Source: Cryptomeria japonica (lineage: Eukaryota; Streptophyta; Pinopsida; Cupressales; Cupressaceae). From it: a stretch of 64,000 nucleotides of DNA. Position numbers and translations under genes: made by a program. Where the stretch lies: positions 814,594,569 to 814,658,568 of the forward strand of contig NC_081414.1 in assembly GCF_030272615.1 (NCBI RefSeq), written 5' to 3'. The notes beneath the pieces were generated by a model. It was not told the origin of the DNA, searched no databases, and saw nothing but the letters and a program-made list of their open reading frames with translations. This document shows, piece after piece, positions 11,532 to 22,299 of the stretch. Positions within the stretch are counted from its first letter, which is position 1. Each line of letters opens with the position of its first letter.

Positions 11532-11753
11532 TTGTTTCTTACTGAGCCACATGTCATGTTTGCGTGCTCACATGTCCATATAGCCTTGCCTATATAAGAA
11601 GGCTCATCTGCATTGTATGAACAACAATCATTGAACATCTTGTAATAATCTTGTGGATCATTTGTATATTGATGAGAATACAGTTTGTTCTTGTCATTCT
11701 ATTGTCTCTCTTTATACTTTTCATTGAGCTCTTTATCTTGGCAAAATCTCACA
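11532..11753 (+). repeat. Truncated 5' LTR of copia derivative
   Basis: It matches the 3' half of 13282-13743, starting at TTGTTTCTTACTGAGCCACA and ending GGCAAAATCTCACA. Homology stops abruptly at 11532, so the first 240 or so bases were lost by deletion or replaced. Confidence 0.88.
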
Positions 11754-11767
11754 TGGTATCAGAGCCA
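11754..11767 (+). other. Primer-binding site (initiator Met-tRNA)
   Basis: TGGTATCAGAGCCA directly follows the LTR end, the plant copia primer site. Confidence 0.92.
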
Positions 11768-13270
11768 TTAGAGTGTCATTGGTTTGCCAATTAAGAGAAA
11801 TTTGATGCTATTTGGGGTTGTGTATTTTGGAACTTTCTATTGAAGGTTATTATTGAAGCTTGATGGGTCAAATATGAGGTCACCATTGGATTTAGAAGGT
11901 CCAAGGAAGTCAGTTTTGTCTTTTGTTTTATCCAAATCGGACTTCGTAGGCCAAATCTAGAGGCATTTGAAGTTTGAAGTTGCGGTGGAATTTTTCCAAA
12001 AATTATAATTTTGTAGACAATTTTAAAATAGTGATATCTCACTCATCGGGACTCCTTGTTTCGAGCAATTTTTTTTGTTTTGTGGTAGAATTTCATGATC
12101 TGTACAGTGGTGTAGAAGTTTTTTATTTTTTGGAAATCATGAAAACCCGATTTTTAGAACTTTGGAGGCTTCATTTGGGCTCATATGGACTCCTTTTCAG
12201 GTGCCATTTTTTTTAGAGTGCATAATTTTTTGTCTACTTTCATAATATGCCATTAGTTTGCATTGATTGTGAGTAGAAATTATACTTTCAGTATTTGGTC
12301 ATTTTTGGCCTATTTGGCACTTGTATTTTGCTTGGATCTCAATTTAGATCACTAGCAGTATTTGTTGAAGTCTCTTATATCTCATTTTGAGAAGTTGTAA
12401 TCATTAAAATTATAAGTCCACTTTTCCATTATTTGCAAGTGCCAACATGATCTTTTTATGGGGAGTCAGTTGTTCATTTATATCTCTTGGTGAAATTCCA
12501 TTCAGAGGCATCTTCATCTGCAGTATTTTACAGGGCTTCTTTGTTGGTAGCATCATTTTCATGTTTTCACATTTGAATATTTTATCATGATGTATGCTCT
12601 TGCTTGAGCAATATTGTACTCACACTATCATAAAGTGCCACACCTCTGTGTATCTTGTCATTGTTGACTATTTGATGTAATCCTCTTGTACACGTAGATT
12701 AGGAATATCTTGTGAGACTTGGTGCATGGCTCCAATTGAAACTTAGATTGTACAAATTTGTTCATGGCTTCTGTGAGACTTAGATTGTGCCAATATTTCC
12801 GCCATATACGAGTATCCAGATAATGCTCAAAGCAAGTTGTCTCCATGCCTAATCTTCTTTTTGTTGCAGCGAGTGATTCATCGTCATCAACTTGGTACCT
12901 AGTTTTGTCACACTTTGACATTATTGGTGCAACAATGGCTCTCTTTCTTCCTTATGGGGAGGTATTTTGGTCATCATCATTGGACCATCTTTGCAGGAGA
13001 TTTGACATTGAGGGGGGGCTACATGGTCTTTCTTCTCTCTTATGGGGGGGATATAGTTTGTTCTTCTCATTCATCATTGAGAGCATTATGTGCGTTCATC
13101 ATCTCTCTTTTGGGGAAGGGTTTTTTCCCATTGGTTTTTTCTCTCTTTCTCCGTTTATGGGATATTGCATTTGGATTTGTACATGGGTACCTAACATGGC
13201 CATGTAGTCGGGACCCATCTTGCATTGCTTAGTTACATTGTATACTTTAGTGCATTCCCCTAAGTTGCAC
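11768..13270 (+). other. Non-coding interior of copia derivative
   Basis: No gag or pol motif is present in any frame. The leader-like part is followed at 12955-13190 by a series of G-runs (near 13012, 13042 and 13112) that mirrors the series at 1381-1512 in the other element. Short open frames here are not conserved proteins. Confidence 0.7.
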
Positions 13271-13281
13271 TTAAGGGGGGG
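13271..13281 (+). other. Polypurine tract of copia derivative
   Basis: TTAAGGGGGGG directly precedes the LTR start TGCTGGTG. Confidence 0.85.
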
Positions 13282-13743
13282 TGCTGGTGAAAATAATTAT
13301 TCATCTTGGATATTATTACAATATACTTAAGTTTACTTAGGTACATGTATTTAATAGTAGTTTGGGTATGAGACACTTGGGTGTTTGTGCCACATTGGGA
13401 TAGTGTGTATAGGAGAATTTCCATATTTTATGGTATTGATCTTATCTTGTTGTTACAATCCACCTCATGTGGAATATTTTATTGTTTCTCCTACCTACCC
13501 ACACCTATTTCCTACATACCCTTGTTTCTTATTGAGCCACATGTCATGTTTGTGTGCTCACATATCCATATAGCCTTTCTTATATAAGCAGACTCATCTA
13601 CATTGTATGAACAACAAACATTGAACATCTTGTAATAATCCAGTTGATCATTTGTATATTGATGAGAATACAATTTGTTCTTGTCATTCTATTGTCTCTC
13701 TTTATACTTTTCATTGATCTCTTGATCTTGGCAAAATCTCACA
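13282..13743 (+). repeat. 3' LTR of copia derivative
   Basis: Begins TGCTGGTGAAAATAATTATT and ends GGCAAAATCTCACA. Its start aligns with the LTR start TGTTGGTGTAAATAAATATT of the element at 763-7402. Confidence 0.9.
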
Positions 13744-14396
13744 GATATAATAATTATATCTATTAATAAATATAAATATAATATTATTAATACAAGGCCT
13801 ATTATGTCCAAGGGTGACTAGTGATTAAACGTAAGTTGAAAATCATTGTATGAAACACAATAGTCTCAAGATGAGTTATTTAAATCAATTGAAATATAAA
13901 ACTTATAATATTAGTTTAGAAATAAATTTAATAATTTACATAATATGATATAATATAATATATAATAATATAATTTAATTTGTACTGTATAAAAATATAT
14001 ATTGTATATTAGTTATATCATAATACAATATATAACAATGATATATTTTATATTAAATAAAATATGATATAAAATAATAAATGCAATTATATCATATATA
14101 ATTTAATTTTTTATTAATTATAAACTATAATAATAATTATATATATTTTTAAATATCATATAAAAATGATTTAACTAAATTATCAAAATTTTATAAAATT
14201 AATCATATATATAAGAAAACACGAATTCAAAATATATAAACTAAATGAAAAGTCAAAATATATCAAAATCCAAATATAAATAAAAGCATAATTTAATAAT
14301 AATAATAAACTTAATAAGTTAACAAATAATTATTTCAAATATTAATAACGAGAATTAAAAAATTAACAGTAGTTAATAATAAACTTATTAAGTTAT

Positions 14397-14490
14397 GGGC
14401 TTTGGCCCTAGCTCACCGGGTCGTGGATCGCAACTTAAGGCGTGGGTATGCTCCCCACGGTCTTGAGTTCGAGTCCCTCTGTATTTTTTT
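14397..14490 (+). repeat. tRNA-derived (SINE-like) relic with Pol III signals
   Basis: An island of GC-balanced sequence inside AT-rich DNA. TAGCTCACCGGG at 14409-14420 fits an internal A box, AGTTCGAGTCC at 14466-14476 fits a B box, and a run of seven T follows at 14484-14490. No paired acceptor stem is visible, so it is not a working tRNA. A tRNA pseudogene or SINE head are the two options. Confidence 0.55.
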
Positions 14491-14525
14491 AAAATTTATT
14501 AGAACTGAAATATTAATAATATTAC

Positions 14526-14891
14526 ATAAATCAAAAGTAAAATAATTTTAATGAATTTCAATTATTATTTGTAATTTCATTAAAAAAAACTTAAATCAAA
14601 ATTAATTCAAATGAAAATAAAAAACTAAATACAAAATTCAAATATATAGAATCTAAATATCAATATAAATAATCATTAAAATAAAGTAGTGATAAATAAT
14701 AAATTTATATAAATCAAAAGTAAAATAATTTTAATGAATTTTAATTATTATTTGTAATTTCATTAAAACAGCTTAAATCAAAATTAATAAAAAATGAAAA
14801 TAAAAATTAAATGCAAAATTCAAATAGATAGAACCTAAATATTAATAAAAATAATAATTTAAAATAAAGTAGTGACAAATAATAAATCTAT
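14526..14891 (+). repeat. 183-bp AT-rich tandem duplication
   Basis: Copies start at 14526 and 14709, both with ATAAATCAAAAGTAAAATAA, and stay alignable with scattered mismatches and short indels to about 14891. Confidence 0.8.
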
Positions 14892-15060
14892 TAGATAAAC
14901 AAATAATTAATATATTTTGAATACTTATTATTTACACATATTTAATAATAACAATAACTTTGCCCTTAAAATCATGGTTGTGCACTATGGGTACTAATAA
15001 AGGTGTCCAAATGGACCAATTGTACTCAAAAAATGTCAAAAAATAGCAACTAATAGTACA

Positions 15061-15325
15061 TGTAAAATTTATTAATGGACTTTTCATTATCATTTTGGGT
15101 TTCTTTAATTAATTGGAGGGTTGGGTGCATAGTTATTAGAACTATAATGACGAGGAGCGATCTTCCCCTATTGACTCCTTCTAGATTGTAAATGTAAAAT
15201 TTATTAATGCTTTTAGTTATCATTTTTTAGGTTTCTTCAAAGTTTGTAATTGAGGGTTGGGTGCACAAGGAGTAAATGGTTGTTGGAATTATAAGAACTA
15301 GTGGTGCTCTTTCCCTTCCCTATTT
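15061..15325 (+). repeat. About 132-bp diverged tandem duplication
   Basis: Units start at 15061 and 15193 with TGTAAAATTTATTAATG. Each contains GAGGGTTGGGTGCA and a cytosine-rich CTTCCC or TTCCCT block near its end. Indels are frequent. Confidence 0.65.
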
Positions 15326-15647
15326 AACTCCTAGATGAATTCTAGATAATGAAAATATAAATGAACATATAAATGAACATATAAAATATTGATAGATGAG
15401 AAACATTTTCCATAAAAAGTTAATCTCCCCATAAGATACAATACAAATAAAGAAGGGTTAATGATATGTTATTACTACAATTTGGTTAAATACCAGAGAG
15501 GTACGTGTATTTATCTCATTTAACCACTTTAATTATCTCATCCATACTGTTCCAGGTAGGTATACCACTAGCAATTGCACCTTGGTGTGCAATAAGTACG
15601 CTGAAAAGGTCAGGAAAAAAATTGGTTTATAGGCTCATGTTATGTTT

Positions 15648-15900
15648 GCAAGAGAGAGAGGGTAAGTAGATAGAAGAAAAATTAGAGTGAGATACAAAGA
15701 ACAAAGAGAGAGGACCTAAGAAGGAGAGGGATATCCAAGAGGGGAGAGGTAGATAGAGAGATGCATTGGCATATAAGAGAGATAAAGGGAAAGTGAGATT
15801 GAGAGAGAGATATAGACAAGTAGATTAAAGAGATAGAGAGACCAAGAGGTAGAGGGAGAAAGATAAGAGAGATAAAGGAAACGCGACATTAAGAGAAGAG
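15648..15900 (+). repeat. Purine-rich (GA) low-complexity tract
   Basis: About 250 bases dominated by AGAGAG, GATA and AGGG phrases with few pyrimidines. It is a degenerate microsatellite with no coding meaning. Confidence 0.75.
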
Positions 15901-17041
15901 AGATTAATAGTTAAAACTTAATCTAAACAAATTAATAATTAAAATTGCATCTAGAACATCTAACAAAATCCTCTAGAAGGATGTTATGATGGATGTTAGT
16001 CTCTTAAAACCTAAGATGACAATGGCATCACAATTTAGTTATAGAGTCTTGTGTCTAGTATAGGAAATGACTACATTCGATGTCAATTCAATGAATGAAA
16101 AACAATAGAAATTCAACTGTCAAGGTAATTTGAATGATCTTGCACTCTGTCAACAACAATTTGTATCGATGCGTGAAGTTAGTTTGTATGATGGATGCTA
16201 GTCTCTTAAAACCTTGTAGGTGTTGAACTCTATTAATAAAGTTTTGTGATAGGAACTTATGTGAATGGATTGTAAATAAAACCCTTTGTGAATTATTTAT
16301 TGAGGCAGGGAATGACAATAACATCATAATTCAGTTATAGAGTCTTGTGTCTGGTATAGGAAATGACTACATTTGATGTCAATTCTGTTGATGATTTATA
16401 GCTTCAGTCAGATAAAATTAAATGGTAAATTGGCCTTAAAGCCTTCAACATTTAATAATACATATCATTCTAATCACCAATATGCACATTGCTTTCATTA
16501 ATTATTTACGTTTAGTTAGCACGTATTATGTCTTGTTTGCCTATCGGTGATTACACATCGCACCCCCTCATTTGGTATGCCACCCCGATTGAGGTCACAA
16601 CCCCTCACCGAAATTGAATGAGTATTTATCTTCTATCAGGGGCAATTGCTAGGCGTGTGGTTGTGAGAGACCAATACTGATCGGACATATACATCATAGG
16701 AGAGGCTGAAGTAAATTTAGTGTATACGATATAAAGGGTTATGCTATTCTCTTCTAACACATATATATCTATTCGTGGTCTGCAAAAAATATACGTGTGA
16801 AGTCAGGATATTACAATTGTTGTGTAATTTATAAAGATCATTTGCTGTGCATCTTCACCAAGCAATTTATATATAAGCAAATTGATTATACTAGAAGGAT
16901 CGAGTGACTAAAGGAGAAATTAATAACCTCAACAAATTCAATGAATGAAAAATAATAGAAATTCAACTGTCAAGGTAATTTGAATGATCTTGCACTCTAT
17001 CAACAACATCAACAACAGTTTGTATCGATGAGTGAAGTCAG
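15901..17041 (+). repeat. Mosaic of shuffled direct repeats
   Basis: Segment A at 16018-16089 recurs at 16314-16385. Segment B at 16087-16183 recurs at 16937-17041 with a short insertion. GATGGATG plus CTCTTAAAACC occurs near 15980 and 16191. The shared segments are joined in different orders. No gene was seen. Confidence 0.7.
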
Positions 17042-18185
17042 TCAATTTGTATCGTAAAATTCTCTCACAAATTTCATATCTACAAACCATGTGACAAATT
17101 TATACACGCAAAAATGATCGAGATTCACATATTCAACTCAAAGCTAATAAGCACTCGTCGTAAAATTCTAAACAATAAATACATGTAGATTGACTATTTT
17201 AGTATACCAAAATGATTAAAATCTACGTAATATTAGAATTATTCATTTTCTATCATCCTAAAACTAAATACATTTCGTATCACTTTATTTTTAACTTAAT
17301 GCATAATATTTTAATATTATTACTCCTACAATTTTTTATATTAATTTAAATTAATTTAATCTAAAATATATAATTTTTGTTGAATTAGCCTAAATAAGCG
17401 ATGGGGAAAGGTTGCATTCCTTTACAAAATAGTGTAACATTCACATTAATCTTACAAGCATCCTTCACTGTGATAATCCAAACAGTTAGATAGATATTAA
17501 ATGATCAATAAATTTGAACAAAGTTTTTCAAATATGAAATAGTGAGATATTCAATAGTTGATTTCAGAACTTGTACCAATGAAAATAGTTGCTAATTTCT
17601 TGGTCTTTAAAGTTAATTGCAAGAAAATATATGGTAAGCTTTTTCAAGTATTAAAACAAATATTTTAAAAAATGTAGATAAATAATATTTTCTTATCCAA
17701 GCCAATTTTACTAATGGTATTTTATGAGAGTAATAATCAATTGAAATACAATTTTTTTAAATAATAATATAATTTGTAAAAAACTATCAATTGATATACT
17801 TTATGATAACTATACTTATTTTACTTTATGAATGAAATTCATGGAAATCCTTTGAAAGGGATTACATTGAACATATCTACTTCAATGATTTTGAAAACAC
17901 CCATAGAAAAAAGATTAAAAAAAAAACAAAAAATCAGAATAATAATGTAGTGTTTCATTTATTCCAAATAATAACATGGATGGATGGAGAATGGAAGGCT
18001 AGCCCAGCCCACAATAACTTGAATATACTAATACAATCTACATAAAGGATATGCAAACCATAAGAGAATATGCCTTTACACACTTTCGTATTCATAGAAA
18101 CTAAACCTAGTGGTTGAAAAGTCATTTGGAGTGTAACAAACAATAATGGAAACCAACTGATTTATTATATCTGCAAAAAAATATC
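17042..18185. other. Anonymous AT-rich DNA
   Basis: No gene, repeat family or regulatory site could be supported. Confidence 0.4.
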
Positions 18186-18374
18186 GTGGGGACGCACTTT
18201 GCTCTGCAGCATGTGATTCGGAAGCTTCAAATATTCGTGGTGAACAGAGAAGTCTTCACATACTTGGTAGAAGATTGGAACTTATCATCATTAATTCCTG
18301 GATCTGAAAGCAACGTAGAAATCTTTTCGTACAGGCAGCGTCAGTGCGTATATAAATGCACTGAAAAACTTCAG
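18186..18374 (+). other. Possible orphan exon
   Basis: The sequence is less AT-rich than its surroundings and open on the plus strand from 18186, ending at a consensus 5' splice site, CTTCAG|GTAAGTG, at about 18374. The peptide (containing FALQHVIRKLQIF and NLSSLIPGSES) matches nothing I recognise, and no downstream exon was found. It may be a captured gene fragment or chance. Confidence 0.25.
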
Positions 18375-18782
18375 GTAAGTGAAAGGACGGTCAAAACCTA
18401 ACATTAACTCAAATAACAGTGAGGACGAAAAAGGGCAAAGATGAAAGGACGGTAGCGACGGAAACAGTGAAATCGGTGAAAAAAAATTTCATGGAAAATC
18501 TAACGGCCATTTGCAGCCCTCCTCATCTATTACACACCATTGATGACCGAGATCAGGTCTTCTCTTTCAAATAAGGGAACGCCTTCGGCGTAATTACCAT
18601 TCCATTTTAGGTGGTTTTACGGTTTGGTTGGGTTCCTTTCTCTTTCCATTTCATGGAGGGTAAAAATTGCAGCTACCGTCAATGCATTGAACTTTTAATG
18701 AGAGAGCAGGGAGTGCATTGAATTTTTAAATGCGCAACAGTCATAATCCGACAGAGCGCGCATTTCATTCTATTTATGTAGC
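18375..18782. other. Anonymous stretch of higher GC
   Basis: It contains the short inverted motif ACGCCTTCGGCGT near 18579, a core that recurs in the 125-bp repeats downstream. No gene was seen. Confidence 0.35.
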
Positions 18783-18850
18783 GAATATTTTAGTATTAAT
18801 TCAGTACCTGAATATTTTAGTATTAATTCAGTACCTGAATATTTTAGTAA
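18783..18850 (+). repeat. 27-bp tandem repeat, about 2.5 copies
   Basis: Units beginning GAATATTTTAGTATTAATTC start at 18783, 18810 and 18837; the third is partial. Confidence 0.9.
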
Positions 18851-18899
18851 GGAATGCACCAGTCGATCGTATTACCTATCAAATCGCAATGCGTGGAGC

Positions 18900-19141
18900 A
18901 TGAAACTCATCCGACGGTCCAAACAGCTGCAATCGTCTTGCATTGCATTGGTATTCAGGCGATATTGACCATTGATTAAAAACGTTAACCCGTTCACTTC
19001 ATATGAAGGATCGCCTTCGGCGAAATGAAACTCATCCAACGGTCCAAACAGCTGCAATCGTCTTGCATCGGTACTGAAGCGATATTGACCATTCATTCAA
19101 AACGTTATCCGTTCACTTCATATAAGGATCCCTTCGGCGAA
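18900..19141 (+). repeat. About 125-bp tandem duplication
   Basis: Copies start at 18900 and 19025 with ATGAAACTCATCC and run through CGATATTGACCATT and a CCTTCGGCGA end. The second copy is shorter by several small deletions. Confidence 0.88.
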
Positions 19142-20004
19142 ATGATCGAAGGGATATTTTATGCTAAACTTTTCCGGACGATTTGAATTCCGAGAGCACG
19201 GGAGTTCATGCTTGACCAATGCATTTGTTATAGGGCTGTCTGCGTGTTTGATGACCCGCTGCGGTTCGAAAAACAGAGAGAGACAGAGGGAGGAGTTTAC
19301 GCTTGTTTCTTCTTGAATGGTTGCATAAACTTCGACCTTCCGACATCCAAGATAACTGTGTATAACCACTTACCATTCTTTTTTCCTTTTAGAAAAAGAA
19401 TTGCTGATTGATGTTTTCTCTTGAATATGTTGCCTAAAATCTGTTATGCTAGTGAAGAGTTCAAATGCACTAAACTTTCCTTCGATTTCTTAGAACACCG
19501 TGGAAAATTGTTTGTAAATTAGCCGGGCAGTATGAATGATAAGTAACTGGTTCATTTTGTAGGCATTTCAGCTATCAGTTTCTCTTTTCAACAATGTGTG
19601 TGCTAATTCAGGGGAAGTATTTAGAAGGGCTAAAATGTGACTCGGTTTTTTATCTTAAATTACTGCATTTTTCTAACTCTGAAGAAGTCTCACGATTCTC
19701 GTGGAGTAGTTAAAGTTTTTGAGGATGTTAGCCGAGTTTCCTTGTGAAGGAAAATTGATGCGATTTTTTATTTTTTTGGATAGAACCGCAACGATTGCAT
19801 AAATAGCCGTTGAGTAAATTCTACTATAAAAGATTTGATGAGCGGTTTTCCAACTCACGGCCTCTCTAAAAGATTTGAATTCCAGGAGGCATCTTTGAGC
19901 CCAGCCCTGATTATGAGAGCGTCCTTCCTTTGCTTACTTTGAGGGTGAAACCACGTTCTCGCGTGTCATTCATCTTGGATATGTGTGGGAGTAAAAAAAA
20001 ATTA
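19142..20004. other. Anonymous DNA, no gene seen
   Basis: A plus-strand open frame at 19208-19411 has no recognisable product. No repeats stand out. Confidence 0.35.
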
Positions 20005-20496
20005 CCAGAAGTGTAAAATGTGGTGGTTGAACAAGCACTTAGTCATTTTTATTTGCGGATTTATTTGGTCTTGATATGTATCAGGCGTCTTTGGGCGGGA
20101 GAGGAGGAAATCCATGTGACGAGGGTTGTGCTGTTGTAAACAGCACCTCAAACGTCAGGGGATCGAATCCTAGCCATGGTCACCAGGAACTAGGGTTTTT
20201 TTTGTCATGGAGAAGAACTCTACTTGTTATTACCTATTGACTAAACGAGGCAAATCACCCAATAGGTAGTAACAAACAGAGTTCTCCATGACTAAAAAAC
20301 CCTAGTTCCTCATGACCATGGCTAGGATTCGATCCCCTGACGTTTGAGGTGTTGTTTACAACAGCAGCGCAACCCTCGTCACATGGATTTCCTCAGCTTC
20401 CTGCAGCCCAAAGACGCTGATACCTATCAAAACCAAATAAATCCGCAAATAAAAACGACTAAGTGCTTGTTCAACAACCACATTTTACACTTCTGG
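20005..20496. repeat. Large inverted repeat (about 235-bp arms, 20-nt loop)
   Basis: The left arm at 20005-20239 and right arm at 20260-20496 are reverse complements over their whole length with a modest number of mismatches and small indels. The loop at 20240-20259 is only 20 nt. Each arm contains GGGATCGAATCCTAGCC (left arm plus strand, right arm minus strand), close to a Pol III B box. It is either a foldback element or two tRNA-derived SINEs in inverted orientation. A transcript would form a very long hairpin. No clear target duplication was found. The 62-codon open frame at 20344-20532 is incidental. Confidence 0.9.
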
Positions 20497-22299
20497 CTTG
20501 TTTCAAGGGTAAAGCCATGGACCGGTTCCTAAGGCTTTTTCGTACATCCATACACGATTAGGATTCATTAGGCCAACTGCTTTGTGATCGTTTTAAATAA
20601 CAAGAAGACAAAATAATACTCACCACCTTTTTTAGATGCTAACACATTAATTTTTTTACAAATTATTTTTTTAAGAGAGCCTTCAAATCCTTAAATTGAC
20701 TCAAGACATTATATTTGCTTAAAAAAAAATAACCATGCTCTAGAATAACCCATAATAAATAAAATATAATACAAATATTTTCACAAAGAAGGGACATGTG
20801 CATGACCGGTTTTATTAGAATGAATTAAATTCAATGGAATGAGAACTAAAGTAAAATTAATCATGGTTTTGTTTTCTGTAAATACAATAAATTACTCGAG
20901 AACAATTAAAAAGTCCCTCAACAAGATTTTGTTTTTTTTCAAGATTAGAAGACCTGTCTTGTCAACATGATCCGTGCAATGGTGCCATAACATTATTTTC
21001 CTGATGGGTAACTTTCTCTTTGAGGTAAAAGCATGCTTTACATAGAATGCACAACTATAGGAATTGGATACCTCCTTGCTGTAAGTTTTGATAACTGAAG
21101 TGTAGAATATATAAATATTTTCAATGCATACATATTGAATAATTATTGCACTATACGTAAATGCATGCCTCAAGTTAAAAGAGATTACAATTCAAATCCC
21201 TTCACAAGCAACACACCTTGTTGAAGTATCTTACAATTCACAAGCAACACACCTTGTTGAAGTATCTTACAACCTCCATCGCGGAAGATTACTTCCATGG
21301 CTACACAATTCATTTTATTTATAGAATAAAGGTTCCTCACCAAGCCAAGGATGTGTAGGGCTCGAATAATTCATTTGATACTCTCGTCAAAGAATTAGAT
21401 GCCGATTTTACTACATCCACCTATGCTAAGACATGAGTTGTTATTGGGGCATTCCTCCCCACTATCTTATTTATTGTAATCTAAAAATCGTGCTCTTGAT
21501 CTAGGGAATCATTTGGAAAGAAGCTTTAGAATCTATCATCTATGCATCTTGATATGTTTATGTTGTCAAGGTTATGATAAAGGCATCTTTTGCATCTTTT
21601 TGACATTATTGACAAGATTTATGAAAATCATGTTCAGGGTCAATCTTTTTTTTTCTTTGTTCTTTCTACGAATCATTAGAGAAGGATCACTCCAAGGATC
21701 TCTTTCAATATGGATACCCAACTTAAAGAATCCAAACTTGCACTATCATTCCAAAACATTTACATGATTAAAGATTCACTCATTTTTGTGATTGTATAGG
21801 TGGTCTAGTCATTTGGGTTAACCTAGGAGGGAAGAACCCTTGCAATTTATTATATCTCTTCAAATTACTTTTGAATGCCTCTAGATAGTTTTCATAGATC
21901 AAATAATTTGGTGAATTAAAAAAATAGAATGTGCGCTTTACTAGATCAGATATGCGGGTAACAAGATAGATCTACATGTATGGAAGTGACACAAATGACC
22001 CATTACAAATTTGGCATAGTTTTTTCATTCATCACATTGTTATTAGATCTTAGCATCTAAGCCCTCGTCACATTTAATTTTATAATAAGTATTTAATTAT
22101 TCAATCTATCATTCCTAGATGGTTACGAATTTATGTTTAATTGCATACATTTATTTAATTAGACTAGATTAACATTAAAGGAATGCTTACTTTCTTTTTC
22201 ATTTTAGTCGAACTACTATATGGCTAAATAATTTTGGGACATTGTAGATCTAATACAATTCCTATTTTATCTTACATTTACAAATTTCCGGGGGGTTGA
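20497..22299. other. Anonymous DNA with one 36-bp tandem repeat
   Basis: A unit beginning TTCACAAGCAACACACCTTG occurs at 21201-21236 and again at 21237-21272. Open frames at 20892-21173 and 21513-21767 have no recognisable product. Confidence 0.45.

Larger units (their letters stand above)
11532..13743 (+). mobile_element. Gene-less deletion derivative of the same copia family
   Basis: It holds a 5'-truncated LTR, a Met-tRNA primer site, about 1.5 kb of non-coding interior, a polypurine tract and a full 462-bp LTR, all on the plus strand. LTR ends, leader blocks (about 12070-12460) and the region before the polypurine tract correspond to the element at 763-7402, but gag and pol are absent. 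It could have been mobilised only by proteins of a relative. The upstream half of the 5' LTR is missing and the left target duplication with it. Confidence 0.85.
13744..15060. other. Very AT-rich DNA
   Basis: Mostly A and T with TAATA and ATATA runs; no coding capacity. It contains the tRNA-like relic and a 183-bp tandem duplication listed separately. Confidence 0.6.

Noticed and set aside
14397-14482. Functional tRNA gene
   Set aside because: Internal promoter boxes are present but no acceptor stem pairing or clear anticodon arm could be drawn.
20344-20532. 62-codon gene
   Set aside because: It is the right arm of the large inverted repeat and its mirror; no independent coding evidence.
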